Assembly (NCBI GenBank): GCA_030340625.1
Contig: JAOPHQ010000582.1
Span: forward strand, 208,501 to 272,500
DNA: 64,000 bases
DNA from: Merluccius polli
Taxonomy: Eukaryota; Chordata; Actinopteri; Gadiformes; Merlucciidae
Direction: 5' to 3'
This document shows, one piece after another, positions 46,771 to 59,662 of the stretch. The position numbers and the translations under genes were made by a program. Positions within the stretch are counted from its first letter, which is position 1; each line of letters starts with the position of its first letter. The notes beneath the pieces are model-generated. The model did not search any database, was not told the origin of the DNA, and worked only from the letters and a program-made list of their open reading frames with translations.

Positions 46771-47266
46771 TGGGAACCACTTCTCAACATCCACTGTATT
46801 AATGTATGCAATGTTTTGGGTTGGATATAGCATATTTCTATTGGTTCAACTATTCAGACATTAGCTCTATTTTTTCTTGATAAAAATGATATTGATTATT
46901 TTATATGGAAAATACTACATTCACAAATGCAAATGGACTCAGAAGAAACCACACATGCAACAATACAAAATAGAAATCAAACACTATATTGAAACATTAC
47001 ATGGACTGAAAAATAGCTAGCAATGAAAACGGTAGACATTTGTAAAGCCTTAAATATTTTTCCTTTAATGTCTTTATTCCTTGTTACATAATGGCTATAT
47101 ACTGGACAGAGACAAAACTATATAAGTTTTGTCTCTGTCTTTTTGTAGAATTGTATACCTATGTTTTGTTTGAAGATAATTGTGTGGTTTGAACATGATA
47201 TAACAATACAAAATAAAAATAAGAAACATTATAGAAAATTGAAGCAGAAATAGTTCCCATAGATAG
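46771..47266. other. Intergenic DNA with a perfect hairpin
   Basis: AT-rich, no gene seen. It holds a 15-bp-arm perfect hairpin at 47105-47139 (GACAGAGACAAAACT, loop ATATA, reverse complement). Confidence 0.5.
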
Positions 47267-47869
47267 ACTATCAGATTATGGAAGCAAATCTGTACCATAA
47301 TTCAAATTAAAGTGGATTAACAGAAATGCTTTTTCATTTTCAGAATATAGCTGCATTTTTTGACACAAATAAAATGAATAATAAATCAACCAAACTGCAT
47401 TTTCATTTTCTTCTTCAATAGGCCTATTGCTCATTTTGTAAATTAATTAAAATGAAAAAGAAAAGGACATTTAAGATTTAATTTTCAAAAGATGCCCCGG
47501 CAAATAGTTACCAAAATTCAATTTGAAATGTCAAATTTGAAAGTTAAAATGCATTAACAGAAAGGCATTTTCATTTCAAGGTCATTGCTGCATTATTTGA
47601 CTCATAAATAAAATGAATAATAGATCATCCAAACTGCATTTTCATTTTCTTCTTCAAGACTGCTCATTTTATGACACAACTAAAAAGAAAACAAAGAGGA
47701 CATTGCTTTTTCGTTTTCATGCCCGCCCCCCGCAAAAAAGTGTCCATAATTCAATTTGAATTCGCAATCCCAAGCGGCGCAGGAGAGTGACGTCAGTAGG
47801 CCGTTCTTCTCTTTCCGGGTTGGTTGGGCTCACCCATAGACGAAGGCTGCGTTTCATTAGTGGGCCCAA

Positions 47870-48862
47870 AGACATATATACGTAGACGCCTCATAGACTG
47901 ACGCTGCCTGTTAGAGCTGACGTAGCAGCGCGGCCGCCATCTTGGATGGGTCCCCAGTGCGCCCCCAGTGCATTCATTTCTACTGAGGAAGGCGTATCCC
48001 CAACTACAATAATAAGCATAACTCCCCGAATTTTTACCGGATTTTCACACGGTTTGGTTTGTTACAAATGGCAGAGATTTATTTATGATACAGGACGAAT
48101 TAATTATTATTATTATTTTTTAAATAATAAGAATTATTGTTCAATCTTACTTGTGAAAGGTAATCCCACGTAGCCTGGCAAGCCAGAAAGATGCACATCA
48201 GAAAGATGTAAGGTCTGGCTCAGCTCCATTGGCAGTGTGGGCGGGATAAACGGTTGTCTTTCAAGTTCCCTCTGCACGCAATAGGATAGCGCTACAACCA
48301 ATCAGAGCAACGAAGAAGGTGACGTAGTCAGAGCGACGGCTCTGACTACGTAATTAATCAAAACTCAGAATACATATTTATTTTCGAGGAAAGACTTCAG
48401 TGCCGTTCTTTGTTTTCTCAAATACAATGTTAACTTCAAGTCTTGAAGAGTTGCGGCCAAAGCCGAGTCGAAAGACAGCCGTTCGCCAGCGGCAGCAGCC
48501 ATTGTTTACCTAACACGGAACCGTCGCAACTCTGTCATCATGGTAGCCCGGCTTTCGACTCCGCCCCTCACGCTGTGATTGGTCTGACATACTTGGTGTT
48601 CCCAGCACCAAAAAGCCGACGGAGCCGTGCTAGACCTACCTAGCTGCCAAATAAATGTGCTGCCGCTAGGGGGTGTCTAGAGTTCTAGGCTAAATCCCAC
48701 GCGATCTGGTGTCAATACTGCGCCGTAAGCTGCACAACATACTGGCATAGCTTGCTCTCCCGTTGACTCCTATGCTAGACTAGAGTGAGGAGACCCAACC
48801 AATATGGCGGCGACGCTGGGTTACGTTCCAGCACGTCATGAGGCGTCTATGTATATATGTCT
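47870..48862. mobile_element. 1-kb element with 25-bp inverted termini
   Basis: AGACATATATACGTAGACGC (47870) onward is mirrored at 48838-48862 with one mismatch. The inside contains CpG-rich stretches such as GCCGCCATCTTGGATGGG, and a further repeat-like segment from 48170 (AGCCTGGCAAGCCAG) to about 48690. No coding capacity. Confidence 0.6.
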
Positions 48863-49239
48863 ATGCTCGGGGGAATCCCCAGCGCCATCTTAAGGGCCTT
48901 GGTGAGATCGACCCTTGAGGACTGAGGGATCGAGTCAACATCGACGGTCACTCCAGAGCTGTAGGCCTATATCACCCACAATGCACTGCAGTGGTGCACG
49001 AAAAATACATCCATGCGGTGGCAGTAATGAGCCCCAAACACCTTTGTCTGCTGTTTGTTTACCACCAAAGAAGAAGAAAATTAATTAAAGGAGCCAGCAC
49101 GGATCGGCCAGTGTAGTTATGCAATAGACTACACGTTGTTGCTGCGTAATGACAGAGCCAACAATTTACAAGTGTAAGCATATACTGCTATTATAGGGTA
49201 GGCTACTATTTGTCACAAATAAAAAAGAAAAATAAACTA

Positions 49240-49450
49240 CGCCTGCAGCTCCGCTTTATTTTTATTCATTTATTGATTTGCGGCCGCCTATTGACGCAGC
49301 CGCTCTGCTTTATTTATTTATTTACCCTATTTATTCATTTATTTAGTTATTTGCGGCCGTGGCCGCCTGTTGATACAGCCGCTCCGCTCCGCTTTATTGC
49401 GGCGGCATCGCCAGGCTGAGCGGCCGCATCACCAGGCGGCCGCAGTGGCA
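49240..49450. repeat. GCGGCCG-rich imperfect duplication
   Basis: TTTGCGGCCGCCTATTGACGCAGCCGCTC is echoed about 95 bp later as TTGCGGCCGTGGCCGCC with GATACAGCCGCTC, separated by (TTTA)n. Nature unknown. Confidence 0.5.
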
Positions 49451-51225
49451 TTTGCCCACATTGCCCAATGGCCAGTCCGTCCCTGCCTGGGAGTGAGTTT
49501 GTTTGTAACCCACTGTGTCATTGCATAGGTTCTGCGTCTTTACTTTCTTAATAGTCTACGAGACGATTCCGTATAAAATTCGCAAAGACGGAAAAATTCG
49601 AATGAGAAAATGCATGTGTGACGTGAGACTCGCGCTCAATCCGTGAGAGTTGGCAGCTCAGCTTATTACTTCTGATTCTAGAGACTTGCTTCGTTGTTGT
49701 GGTGCTAATTTTATTTGCGGGAGACTATATAATGTTTTTAATGTATTTGGTGTGCCGTGTGCATAACATAATTATTTTATTGTCAAACAGGACAATTGTA
49801 CAGAGGATGGGTCTGCAGGGAAGGCAGACAGGAACACAGGCAGCCAAAAAATGGGATCTTGAACAATAAAGGCCATTTAAAGACAATGATGAGGACGAGG
49901 ATGGTGGTGTTATAACAGGCCTAATAACTATTAGAAATAACAATCTAAAACTAATGTCAACTAAACTGGAAGTAGGTTAAATGTGTTTAAACAACCAAAC
50001 GTTCTACAAATAAGGTACAAAATAAATAAATGAATTGTCTGAATAAATTATAAAACAAAACTAATAATTCTGAAATTACCAGGTGCTGGCGTATTGCTAT
50101 ATACGGAGACTCAAAGATATGAGTCTGCGTATATTGCGCGTTATTTGGAATAGGCGCTACTCCAACACCGTGTGGCCGATCCATGATGGTCAAGGGCAAG
50201 GCTGTTACCGGGCGAGGGCAGGTGCGTTTCATTTATCCCTTTTCCTCCTCCCCCGCCCACTTCCCCTCGGCTCTCAAGTGGCCTCCGTGTGACGTATTAC
50301 CAAGGGCTGAGGGCGAGTGAGCGTGGGCGACTCAACCGGGTATTGAAACGCAGCTACACTGTAAAAAATTATTTTCCATTTTTGTTGTCTCAACCTCTGC
50401 TTTTGAGTCAAGTGAACTTTCACCTTAAAAGTTTTCAATACTTTTGTTGAGACAACACCAATATCTGTGTTTTGCTCTAAAATTCTAATCCGCAGTTGAT
50501 ACAACTGAGTTATTCTTGTCATCTCAAATTGAAGTTGAAGTTCACCCTCTAGCTCACCACGCTACGTCATTTTGCACTTGCGCAGACTAGTGATGGATTT
50601 CATGATTCGTTTGCGCGAATCAGTTCGCGTCGTTCAGTTCGCCATAAAGAGTCGTTCGTTCGTTCGTTCAGTCGTGTTTCCGGTAGCGGTGAATCATTCA
50701 CTCGTTCAGTCGTTCAGTCCGAGCTATAGAGAAAACAGAGTTGCGACACTTCCATTGACTCCCGTGGTAAAAAATGGCGGATGACACTTCCGGGTTATGG
50801 AGACGCCAATAGTTCCAAACAAGGGACGGAGCTCCGTTGACTTCAATGGCTCGTCAAGAACAATTACTGGTAAGTTGATGAAACAACAGCATTTTAAACG
50901 TTTTTTTACATTTTCAAGCATTAGCTATCAGAGGTATACTCTTAGACATCGTTATTTTTACATTTGGTTTGCATGAAATGTCGATGTTGATGTTAAAAAT
51001 GTAAAGTTAGGTCAGTTAGGTCCCTAAATGGATTTAGGACCTAACTGAAAGCTTGGTAACGGAGGCTAACGTGAGGTTATTAACGTGATAATTGCACTAA
51101 AGTCCTTTAACCTTTTGTTGTCAGGTGACATTATGTAAAGTTGTTTTGATTGTTAGGTTTTAAAACATTTCCAAAATACTACCACTACTGCTAATACTAA
51201 AATGCTACTGCTATTACTGCTACTA

Positions 51226-51272
51226 TTACTTAAATGCTAGCTGTTTTACTTCTGCTGCTGCTGTAACTTTAC

Positions 51273-51321
<49 letters not shown>

Positions 51322-52325
51322 CATTTTATTTATTTTATTCTGAACCGAGAGGGCAGTCACAACGTGGCGGGTCGACATAAGGTCAAACCAGTGGTCCATC
51401 TTCTCCAGGAACCATGATGTGGTGAGGTCTGATTCAGGACGCTGCTCCTCCTCTACCAGGTACTTTAAGGCAGCACTTGTCCACTCACTGAAGATGTGCA
51501 TGGCTGAGCTAACTTTCATCTTTTCGAAGTGGTTAGGCTCCAAGATGGCCCTGGAGAGGTTGGGAGCCAGCTTTAGTGCCATACCCTCTTGGTAGGACAC
51601 CAGATCCTGTAAGGGACCAACAGACACCACACTGGACAGTAGGTGCTCTTTGTTCACCACATCTTGTGGAATGGTGATGGTCTGACCACGGACAAGGGCG
51701 CTCTTCAAGTTACATTACCAGATGTGGGACATCTGCCATGAAATAGAGCCGCCGGTGTGGCTCTATGGGATGTGGAATCCAGGGTTTATCACACGTCACC
51801 CCAAAAGCTCGCCACATTGCTCTATTGGGGCTCCCCATGTCACTTGTGACGTTAATGACATGAAGCCCTACAGATGCTGCTGCCTGGAATTTATGATTTA
51901 ATAATAATAATAATAATAACTACTATAATTACTCCAGCCAGCAAGAAGACACAAGTGTGAGTTGCTCTGCCATTGTGGCCAGGCAGTGTAAGTTAACGTT
52001 GCCAAACAGCTTTCCTGTCCCCATATGCAGCTCTACGCTTGGGGTGATGGCCATCTCATCCAAGGTTAGCACACCTCTCCATTTGGCTCATGCTACCAGC
52101 CTTTAGCTTCAGCATGTCAAAAACCTCTCCCAACACTCCTGGCTTCAGTCTTACATGCTGCATTCTTCTTTGGACAGTGCGGATGTCTGGCAGAGGGATC
52201 TTCATGTTTTGCAGGGTTTTGTATCCTGTTGTGCCTGCTGTAAATCGAATTTGAATTGCCTTTTTGATGGTCTCATTGCCCCACCGAATCACCCCTTTTT
52301 TCTGGTCCCGATTGAAAATTGAAAT
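51226..52325 (-). pseudogene. P-element/THAP9-like transposase fragment, degenerate
   Basis: Minus-strand segments match the body of P-superfamily transposases. They are: WGNETIKKAIQIRF...GYKTLQ...PLPDIRTVQRRMQ (about 52305-52060); then, after a frameshift, LTLDEMAITPSVELHMG (about 52070-51960); then VINVTSDMGSPNRAMWR...HRRLYFMADVPHL (about 51880-51725); then KMKVSSAMHIFSEWTSAALKYL...FLEKMDHWFDLMS (about 51700-51350). The reading frame is broken at least twice, a (TAA)n run lies inside, and a (CA)n run replaces the upstream part. The N-terminal THAP finger is not present here. It is not functional. Confidence 0.75.
51272..51320. repeat. (TAA)n microsatellite
   Basis: About 16 AAT units at the 3' end of the transposase fragment; a shorter run lies at 51898-51920. 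Confidence 0.92.
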
Positions 52326-52377
52326 AAACTTTTGTATGTTGTGTATATTATTTATTATATTCCTATTTTTTCTTATA

Positions 52378-52513
<136 letters not shown>

Positions 52514-53388
52514 TGCTCACACACACTCACACCCCTCTTTTTCTCTTGCTCATTCACTCACACACACAAATGCCCAGTCACTTGCTCTCTGTCTCTCACA
52601 CACTAACACATATAACCCCCCCCATCTCTCTCACTATGTTTAAGCAATGTTTTCTATTTTTGTTATATAAATAAATGTTTTTGGTAATCTTGTCTCACAC
52701 TCTTCTGTAGCTTGTGTAAACTTAAACAAAGAAGTTGGATGAACTTTTTCAAAGCCACCGAGTCAACTTATTTAATATGTTAATTAACAAACATAATGAA
52801 GTCAACACAAATACAAAGCTTAGTCAAGACAACTTGAAAATGCACATTAGCCCCACTATATAATATTGTTGAGCTGATGTAGATTGGAGTTGACTCCACA
52901 AGATCATTAGTTCATATGATGCATAATTAGAAGTTGGATCTACTAAATTGAATGTTGTGTTTACTAACAAACCTTAGTTGACTGAACATGTCCTTAGTAA
53001 TGTGGACTTGCAACATTAAGTTGAGTGAACTGAATTGCCTCTTTGTGCCAACTTCATACCTGATTTCCAAACAACTTGAAATTCCAAGGCAACCAGGTTA
53101 CACCTAATTTTAAGTTGAGTCAACAAATATTTTTTTTACAGTGTATGGACTCTTTTTTGCGGGGGGCGGGCATGAAAACGAAAAAGCAATGTCCTCTTTG
53201 TTTTCTTTTTAGTTGTGTCATAAAATGAGCATTCTTGAAGAAGAAAATGAAAATGCAGTTTGGATGATCTATTATTAATTTTATTTATGCGTCAAATAAT
53301 GCAGCAATGACCTTGAAATGAAAATGCCTTTCTGCTAATGCATTTTAATTTGAATTATGGTACAGATTTGCTTCCATATCAGATAGGC

Positions 53389-54318
53389 ACACTTTTCTTC
53401 TGTGTGTAGATGTCCACCGTATGACTCCATGGAAACTGTCTACATCCAGAGGCCGTACGAAAAATTGCAACTAAGCCCATGTTGACGGCTGCTTTTGAAG
53501 TGGGGTGCGTTCAAAACTAAATAACCTGAACTAACCCTAAGCCTTATAGTGAGGACCATGCAAGTGGTCTGCGGGAACCGGACTCAACAGGCCCGGCTGG
53601 TGGACTATGCGTTCAAATGAAAGAGGCGATGCTTGTTGTAACGTAAGAAGTGGGATATAGGTGGACCCGTCCCGACCAGAACCGGTACTGGAGTGAAGCA
53701 GCACAAGCAGCGCGATGGAAAATCCTTTCTGGCTGTCTTTAACCAGAACCACCAGGGTGGAAAGGCCTCCTCACAACCCCAGTGAGTCAGATCTGCTCCC
53801 AGTATTTATGGATAAAGGCTGCGCACATGCTTATTTTAAGAAAAGTACATTTGAAATTATGTAATATTTCTGTTTTCCTATCAAGAGCCACGGTGCTTTC
53901 GGTGAAAAAACAAAACAAAACATAACTGTTGATGATAGAAAAGTAGTCATAAAAACGAGTTTCTGCTGCGGTAAACTGGCCACTAGATGGCAATATTGTG
54001 CTTTACGAGTCATGAGCTAACACACTAACTTCATAGCGTGAGCTCCATATGAGTCGGGTTAAGACATTTTTCGCTCATTTTCTGTATATAACAGATATAC
54101 TACAAATACAAAGACATTAATACAACGATTGTCCTAATAATAATTATGAGGAATTTAATGTATTTACAGTGTATAGCCTAATATGCATCCTCTCTAGCCT
54201 AAGGCATAATGTGTAGGCCTATTCTAATAAAAATACTCACTTAATGCTAATCTTTTGGAATATGTAGCACAGGCCTACTTGTACTTTTATTTAAGTTTAG
54301 AGGGGTTATGGGCATATC
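53389..54318. other. Intergenic DNA, no gene seen
   Basis: No exon, RNA gene or element boundary could be supported in this stretch. Confidence 0.4.
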
Positions 54319-54610
54319 TTAAAACAATTTGTATTGATCTAACCTAATTGTAATGGGCGTGGTCGGAGAAGACTGCAACCTGGTGAGGGTTGGTACTGTG
54401 TCAGAGGAACAGAGATCCCTGGAGGGTGTGTGTGTGTGTGGGTGGGGAGCCGGGCTGAGTTTGTTGAGGGAAAGCTGAGTGTCATCCACATAGCAATGAA
54501 AGTTGAGGCTGGGCTGGCAGATGAGTTGACCAAGAGGGAGCATATGTATGAGGAAAAGGAGGGGCCCGAGCACAGAGCCTTGAGGCACGCCTTGGTTGAC
54601 TGGAGGTGCC
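54319..54610 (-). pseudogene. LINE reverse transcriptase fragment
   Basis: Minus-strand frame with [22 protein letters not shown] and the catalytic YVDD box ([12 protein letters not shown]). This is the RT palm core of an L2-type LINE, interrupted by a CA-derived PHTHTHT insertion and then truncated. No endonuclease or tail is attached. Confidence 0.82.
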
Positions 54611-55467
54611 GGTATGATAACAAACAATAAAAATGCTGACAAAAACTCTGACTAGCATTAGAAAGCTAACTCAAAACATGCAAGTAAAGTACAGAGAAAG
54701 AGATAAAATAGGGAAACAATGGAAGAAAGAAAACACAAAGAAAGGAGAGGGATAAAGTTAAAACAAGTGTGGAGAGAGCAGTGTTCCAGGTGAAATTGAG
54801 AAGTATAGAGAACAGATGGAGCCAGGGAGAATACCTCAGTGTTGATTCCTTTCCAGTTAATGAAGTCAGATTAACTCTACATATCTGTGGCAAAGGTGTT
54901 GTAAAGGGATCCTGCCATGCATCTAACCACACAGTCATTAATTCCTCTAGAATCCTGGTGTCACAAAGTTGGTTCCCAAAATGCAATCATTGCTTTTAAA
55001 TATGCTTAAAAAGATTACATCCAAGGAAATTAAGGTGTTTGGGGCCTTTTGAAGCAATAGTCAATCTTAAAAATATAAAACCTGAGCCTTGTTTATCAGC
55101 AAAGATGAGAGGAACAACTTGTTAATAGAACATGAGTCTGACTCCTGGACACCTTACGGAATGGATACTCCCTTGCATGTCTGGAGTTGTAACAAGGCTA
55201 GGCTTCATGAATTCTGATGAAACCTATAACCCAAAAACAAGGGTGCATAATGATGATTTGTGCCTAAAGGTTATCAATAGAATGAAAATTGTCCTGAAAA
55301 CAATGCATATGCACACTTTTGCGTGAACGTGGAGAAATGTACACAAGTGTGTTGACATGATTAAATCAGACAGAATGTTACGCAACCTCTCCGTTCCAAT
55401 CAGAATCCAATGTGCTTATCTAACCACTTTTCACATTTCCCTCCAAATCATAGCCTCTCCCTTTCTG

Positions 55468-55616
55468 TTATGCTATGCTATGTTATGGTATGCTATGTTA
55501 TGCTATACTACATTATGCTATGTTATGCTATCTTACACTATGTTATGTTACGCTATGCTATGCTACGCTATGTTATGTTATGCTATGCTATGCTACGGTA
55601 CGCTGTTATGCTATGC
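55468..55616. repeat. (TATGCTATGT)n minisatellite
   Basis: Degenerate 5-bp repeats TATGC/TATGT/TACGC. The complementary motif (GCATA) builds the array at 56039-56230, so the two arrays form a loose inverted pair about 420 bp apart. Confidence 0.9.
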
Positions 55617-56038
55617 GATCTTTTTTATATATTTATATTATTTCATGACAAAGCCAAAATTACATGATCATTGGTGGTAGTCGAGAAACTTTGTCCTATG
55701 ACTAATTTAAACCTATTTACTAAATTAAACTCGAAATGGAAACTTCTCATACTCATCATCATTCCCCCTTTAAAAACGCATCACTTTCTTACATGTCCCT
55801 ACATCATCATCAGCCCGCTCCTCCCACTTATGTCTTCATCTTCCTTTCACTCTACATCTCTATTTCCCTGGCCTCTTTTCGCTTCCGTGAGCTGCTGCTG
55901 TTTTCTAGGTCAGACTCCCAGGCTGCCAGGCAGCAGACTACCACTCTCTTGTCACATCTCATCTGCTCTGTTCACTCTCATGATAGATGGAAGATGGATG
56001 GATGAATAGGAAGGTAGGGGATGAATAGGAATGTAGGT

Positions 56039-56255
56039 AGTATAGCATAGCATAGCACAGTATAGCATGGTATATAGTATATAGCATGGTACTGTATAGT
56101 ATAGTATAGTGTAGCATAGCATAGCAAAGGTTAGCATAGCATAGCATAGCATTGCATTGCATTGCATAGCATATTATAATATAATATAGTAGTATAGTAT
56201 AGAATAGTATAATATAGTATAGTAATTAATTAAATAGTACAGCATAGTATACTAT
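56039..56255. repeat. (AGTATAGCAT)n minisatellite
   Basis: Degenerate 5-bp units TAGCA/TAGTA, complementary to the array at 55468-55616. Confidence 0.88.
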
Positions 56256-56337
56256 ATAGTAAAACATGTGTGTGCCAGTTGGTGATTTTAATGCAACTTG
56301 ATAAACCAGACCCAAGGGCTGCAACTGAATTCCAGTG

Positions 56338-56850
56338 GTGAAATTTCACATCTGGTGAAAACATTTATATCTGGTGAAAACACTTACATGTATATCTGGT
56401 GAAAACTTTTATATCTGGTGAAAACATTGACCATATGGTGAAAACATTTATATATGGTGAAAACATTTGTCATGTGGTGAAAACATTTGTCATGTAGTGA
56501 AAACATTTGTCATGTGGTGAAAACATTTCTATATGGTGAAAACATTTGTCATATGGTGAAAACATTTATATATGGTGAAAACATTTGTCATATGGTGAAA
56601 ACATTTATATATGGTGAAAACATTTGTCATATGGTGAAAACATTTATATATGGTGAAAACATTTGTCATATGGTGAAAACATTTATATATGGTGAATAAA
56701 TGTATCGAATGTTTTCACCAGAAATACATGTTTTCACCATATATACATGTGTTCACCATGATGTATTTGTATATATGGTGTAAACATTTATATATGGTGA
56801 ACACATGTATACAGGTATATGGTGAATACTTGTATATATGGTGAAGACAC
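56338..56850. repeat. 19/38-bp ATGGTGAAAACATTT minisatellite
   Basis: The basic 19-bp unit ATGGTGAAAACATTTATAT alternates with ATGGTGAAAACATTTGTCAT, giving a 38-bp higher-order unit. Two units near 56708-56760 are in reverse orientation (TGTTTTCACCAT). The open reading frame over it is a repeat artefact. Confidence 0.93.
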
Positions 56851-57159
56851 CATATGAGCAACAAAACCACTGTGGTATTACTGGGTATAATAGAGGACTG
56901 AAGACCAATTCGTGTTGGTTTGTACCTTCTAGTTAAGAGTATATCCTCTGTTACCAGAGTTCAAACTACTGAGCAAAAAAGTGTATATGACTTACACATG
57001 CATTCACACAAACACGCGTGCACGCCCTGCACATAATCACACTTGCTAAATGTTGAATTTTATGAGTGTATCTAATTCTCCAAATAGGGAATAATGTAAA
57101 TACTTAATTTAATTAGGACTGACTTTTTTTTACAATCACAAATGGAGAAAGAAAGAATT

Positions 57160-57450
57160 CCAGAAGCCATTCTCACTCTGACAGAGCGGGGAAGCAAGCG
57201 AACAAGATAAGGAGGGGGGGAAAAAGACAAGGCGCTAAAGCCCTAGTGGTGGCTGCTGCTGCATGGTTAAAAATGCATGGCCCATTTTCTCATTAATATT
57301 TCAGGGAGGCAAACTCCTCTCTCTACATAGCCTCCTCCCTGCAATGCTTTGCTCTCTCTGACTGCAGCAAGCTAGCACGGCGGAGAGACCGAGAGAATCA
57401 GATGGCCCCCTATACCTTTATATGAATTTATATATGCCTGCTCAACTTCT
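57160..57450. other. Possible conserved non-coding segment
   Basis: Balanced-composition unique sequence with AATGCATGGCCC, CATTAATATTTCAGGGAGGC and ATGGCCCCCTATACC-type motifs, unlike the repeats around it. No reading frame. Conservation is a guess that needs alignment. Confidence 0.2.
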
Positions 57451-57584
57451 TAATGACATACTAACCTATTTTATTTCTTGAAGAGTTTGATTAAAGGAAG
57501 AGCTGTTAGGGTTCCATCTTTGTCATCCGTTTGCCCTACTACTAATAAAATAATAGTAATAATAAAAAAAGACTAAACTTGAAT

Positions 57585-57722
57585 TTCTAATTCCTATGGC
57601 TTCTCTGCACTCTGTCCAGTTGTTTTTTTTATAAACTAGGTTGTGCGGCACTATAGCTTTTTTTGGATGCTCTGATTGTTCTCAGCCTCATTTGTAAGTC
57701 ATTTTGAATCTAAATCTGCTCT
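57585..57722 (+). mobile_element. Teleost SINE copy
   Basis: Same segment as 33905-34072 (CTATGGCTTCTCTGCACTCT through GTTCTCAGCCTCATTTGTAA), more diverged and lacking the last part of the tail. Confidence 0.65.
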
Positions 57723-58464
57723 CTTCTGAAGATGCTCCCCAACCTAGGGCACACCCTTGGTTTCCGGCCTAGGCTCTGTGCTGTCTCCCCCCAGAAGTTC
57801 TGCTATAGCATAGCAGGGCTGCTAGATCTGGGATTAGGCAGCCAGTAACGTGCCTGTTTCCCATTGAGCTTCTCCGTCTTATTGTGTATTGGAGAAAGTG
57901 AGTGATGCTCAGCTTCAGGAAACACATAAACCACAACAGTAGGATTTTTGGTCAGACAAAATTATGAAAATGATGATCTGACCAATCGCAACCTTCGCAA
58001 TCACGCTTGCTCTATGTGGCTATACAGTGGCATGATATGTAAATATCTAATGATGTACTTTGAAGAATTGCTACAACACTTCCTGTTAGGATACACTGAT
58101 GTATCCTCGGCCCCCAAGCTGCTCGTTTTGTCGAGCAGTTTCAGCAATTTGGCAATCGGAACAGCGTATACAATGGAGATCGAGGAAAACATCTGGAGAT
58201 TTAGCAGAAAGCGCGAGGCAAATCGTGATAGACAGACTTTCAGAATCCAGCCTTAGAGGCCCTGAAACAATGTCTTAAATTCAATGGAAGTACTACTTGC
58301 TCAAATACTCACTGTGAAGTACTTTTCAGACAGATATGTGTACTCTCGTCAAAACTGTGGCAAATCTGCTGTGTTTGTACCACTGACCATCTGTTCTGTC
58401 TGTGTAATATTTGTCCATATACTTCTCAATGGCCATCGCTTAATAGTTCTTTCTAATGAACTTA

Positions 58465-58630
58465 TAGGTGTTGTAGGTAAGATTTATGAGCTATTATTTG
58501 AGTGTAATTTGTTAGAAATGCCATAGTCATCCGTCCGGTGCCTATGAGTAAGTGAAATGCTCTGTGAGAATATCTGTGTCGAATTGATTGCATGCCTGCC
58601 TCTGTATGAGCCAACTTAGATTTTATGTTT
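58465..58630 (-). mobile_element. Dispersed repeat family, copy 2
   Basis: The reverse complement carries CTCATACAGAGGCAGGCATG, CAGATATTCTCACAGAGCAT, GGCATTTCTAACAAATTACA and the TCAAATAATAGCTCATAAAT end. It is the same family as 9053-9215 and 61383-61615. Confidence 0.72.
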
Positions 58631-58639
58631 TTTTTCCAT

Positions 58640-58925
58640 TGGCACTTTTGGCCGCGCTGAGTCAAACCATGCCGTGCTGATTTGTGTTTCCATTACCAGT
58701 TTAAATGCGCCGAGTTGTGCCGAGTCGTGCCTGAGATGGACCATGTCTGGAGTTGGGCCAAAGCACGCCCGACCCGACTCCAAGCGGGCTGCGGTGACGT
58801 CAGATGGGTATGGAACGCGGATTGGACCAGACGACTATCAATCCGCTTTCCATAGACGGGCTTCGTCATCATTCAGGGACCGTGTCATCATTCTGACGAT
58901 TCAGCGGCATGTTTAAAGAGTCATT
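58640..58925. other. CpG-containing repeat-like segment
   Basis: CCGCGCTGAGTCAAACCATG, GCCGAGTTGTGCCGAGTCGT and GACCCGACTCCAAGC resemble the GC-rich inside of the MITE at 12272-12791 (CTCGCCTCGACTTAGC). It is a probable member of the same broad class. Boundaries not found. Confidence 0.35.
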
Positions 58926-59278
58926 CCATCTCCACTTTTCAAGCAATAAGCAGTATATGCCAAGCAAAATCGTAACAACAGCCTATCTATGATGATAAGT
59001 AAACAGCGCTAAAAAGGGCGCTGCTTTTAAATGTCATCGACTCAAGTTGAGCGCGTCATCATTTATAGACACACCTTCAAGCGGGTAGCCCTGTTGTAAT
59101 CACCTCACTGCCTTTTGAGTTTATAACCATTTTGTCGAGCTATAGAACAAACCACCGCAACAAACATCACTATAGCATCATGTTGAATATCTCCACCTAA
59201 ACTACCTCTCCTTCTCCTCTTCCTGCTCTGTGTTCCTCGCTTCCTCCCATCTCTGCCTTGTCCTCAATTTCATGGGTC

Positions 59279-59350
59279 TTATTTACCTAGCGGCCATCTT
59301 GGTTGTGAACCAAGATGGACCAAGATGGCTGCTAGGTGAATAAGGCCCAT
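59279..59350. repeat. Short MITE-like hairpin
   Basis: CTTATTTACCTAGCGGCCAT at the left is mirrored by ATGGCTGCTAGGTGAATAAG at the right with two mismatches. The flanks ATGGGT and GGCCCAT extend it. GGTGAATAAGGCCCAT also occurs alone at 37766-37781. Confidence 0.75.
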
Positions 59351-59548
59351 AGTCATGCAACCCCTCAAATATCCCCTGCCAGATTCATGTTCCTTCAGTG
59401 AGACCTCCCTCCTTCCATACAGCAGCCATCACACCCCAGTCAGCACTATTTCCTCTCTACAGCCACAACAGCACCGTGTTTTCTATTCCAACGTTTCAAT
59501 TTTATTAAAAAAATGTAACACAGCAAACACATCAATTAATATAATTTT

Positions 59549-59662
59549 ACTGTAACTTGGTAGAAATGCCAATGCTATCTGTTAGCTATCCATTAGTGAG
59601 TGAAATGCTTCGTGAGAATATCTGTTTCAAGTTGACTGCCTGCCCCTGTAGATTTTAAAGAC
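59549..59662 (-). mobile_element. Dispersed repeat family, copy 3
   Basis: The reverse complement shares CAGGGGCAGGCAGTCAACTT, CAGATATTCTCACGAAGCAT and GGCATTTCTACC with the other copies. Shorter than copy 4. Confidence 0.7.

Noticed and set aside
46564..46830. 88-codon plus-strand frame
   Set aside because: Lies over the probable ntmt1 promoter/5' UTR; no similarity to a known protein.
56487..56699. 70-codon periodic frame (SENICHMVKTF type)
   Set aside because: Direct translation of the 38-bp minisatellite.
57948..58256. 102-codon frame
   Set aside because: No recognisable domain and next to dispersed repeat copies; likely repeat-derived.
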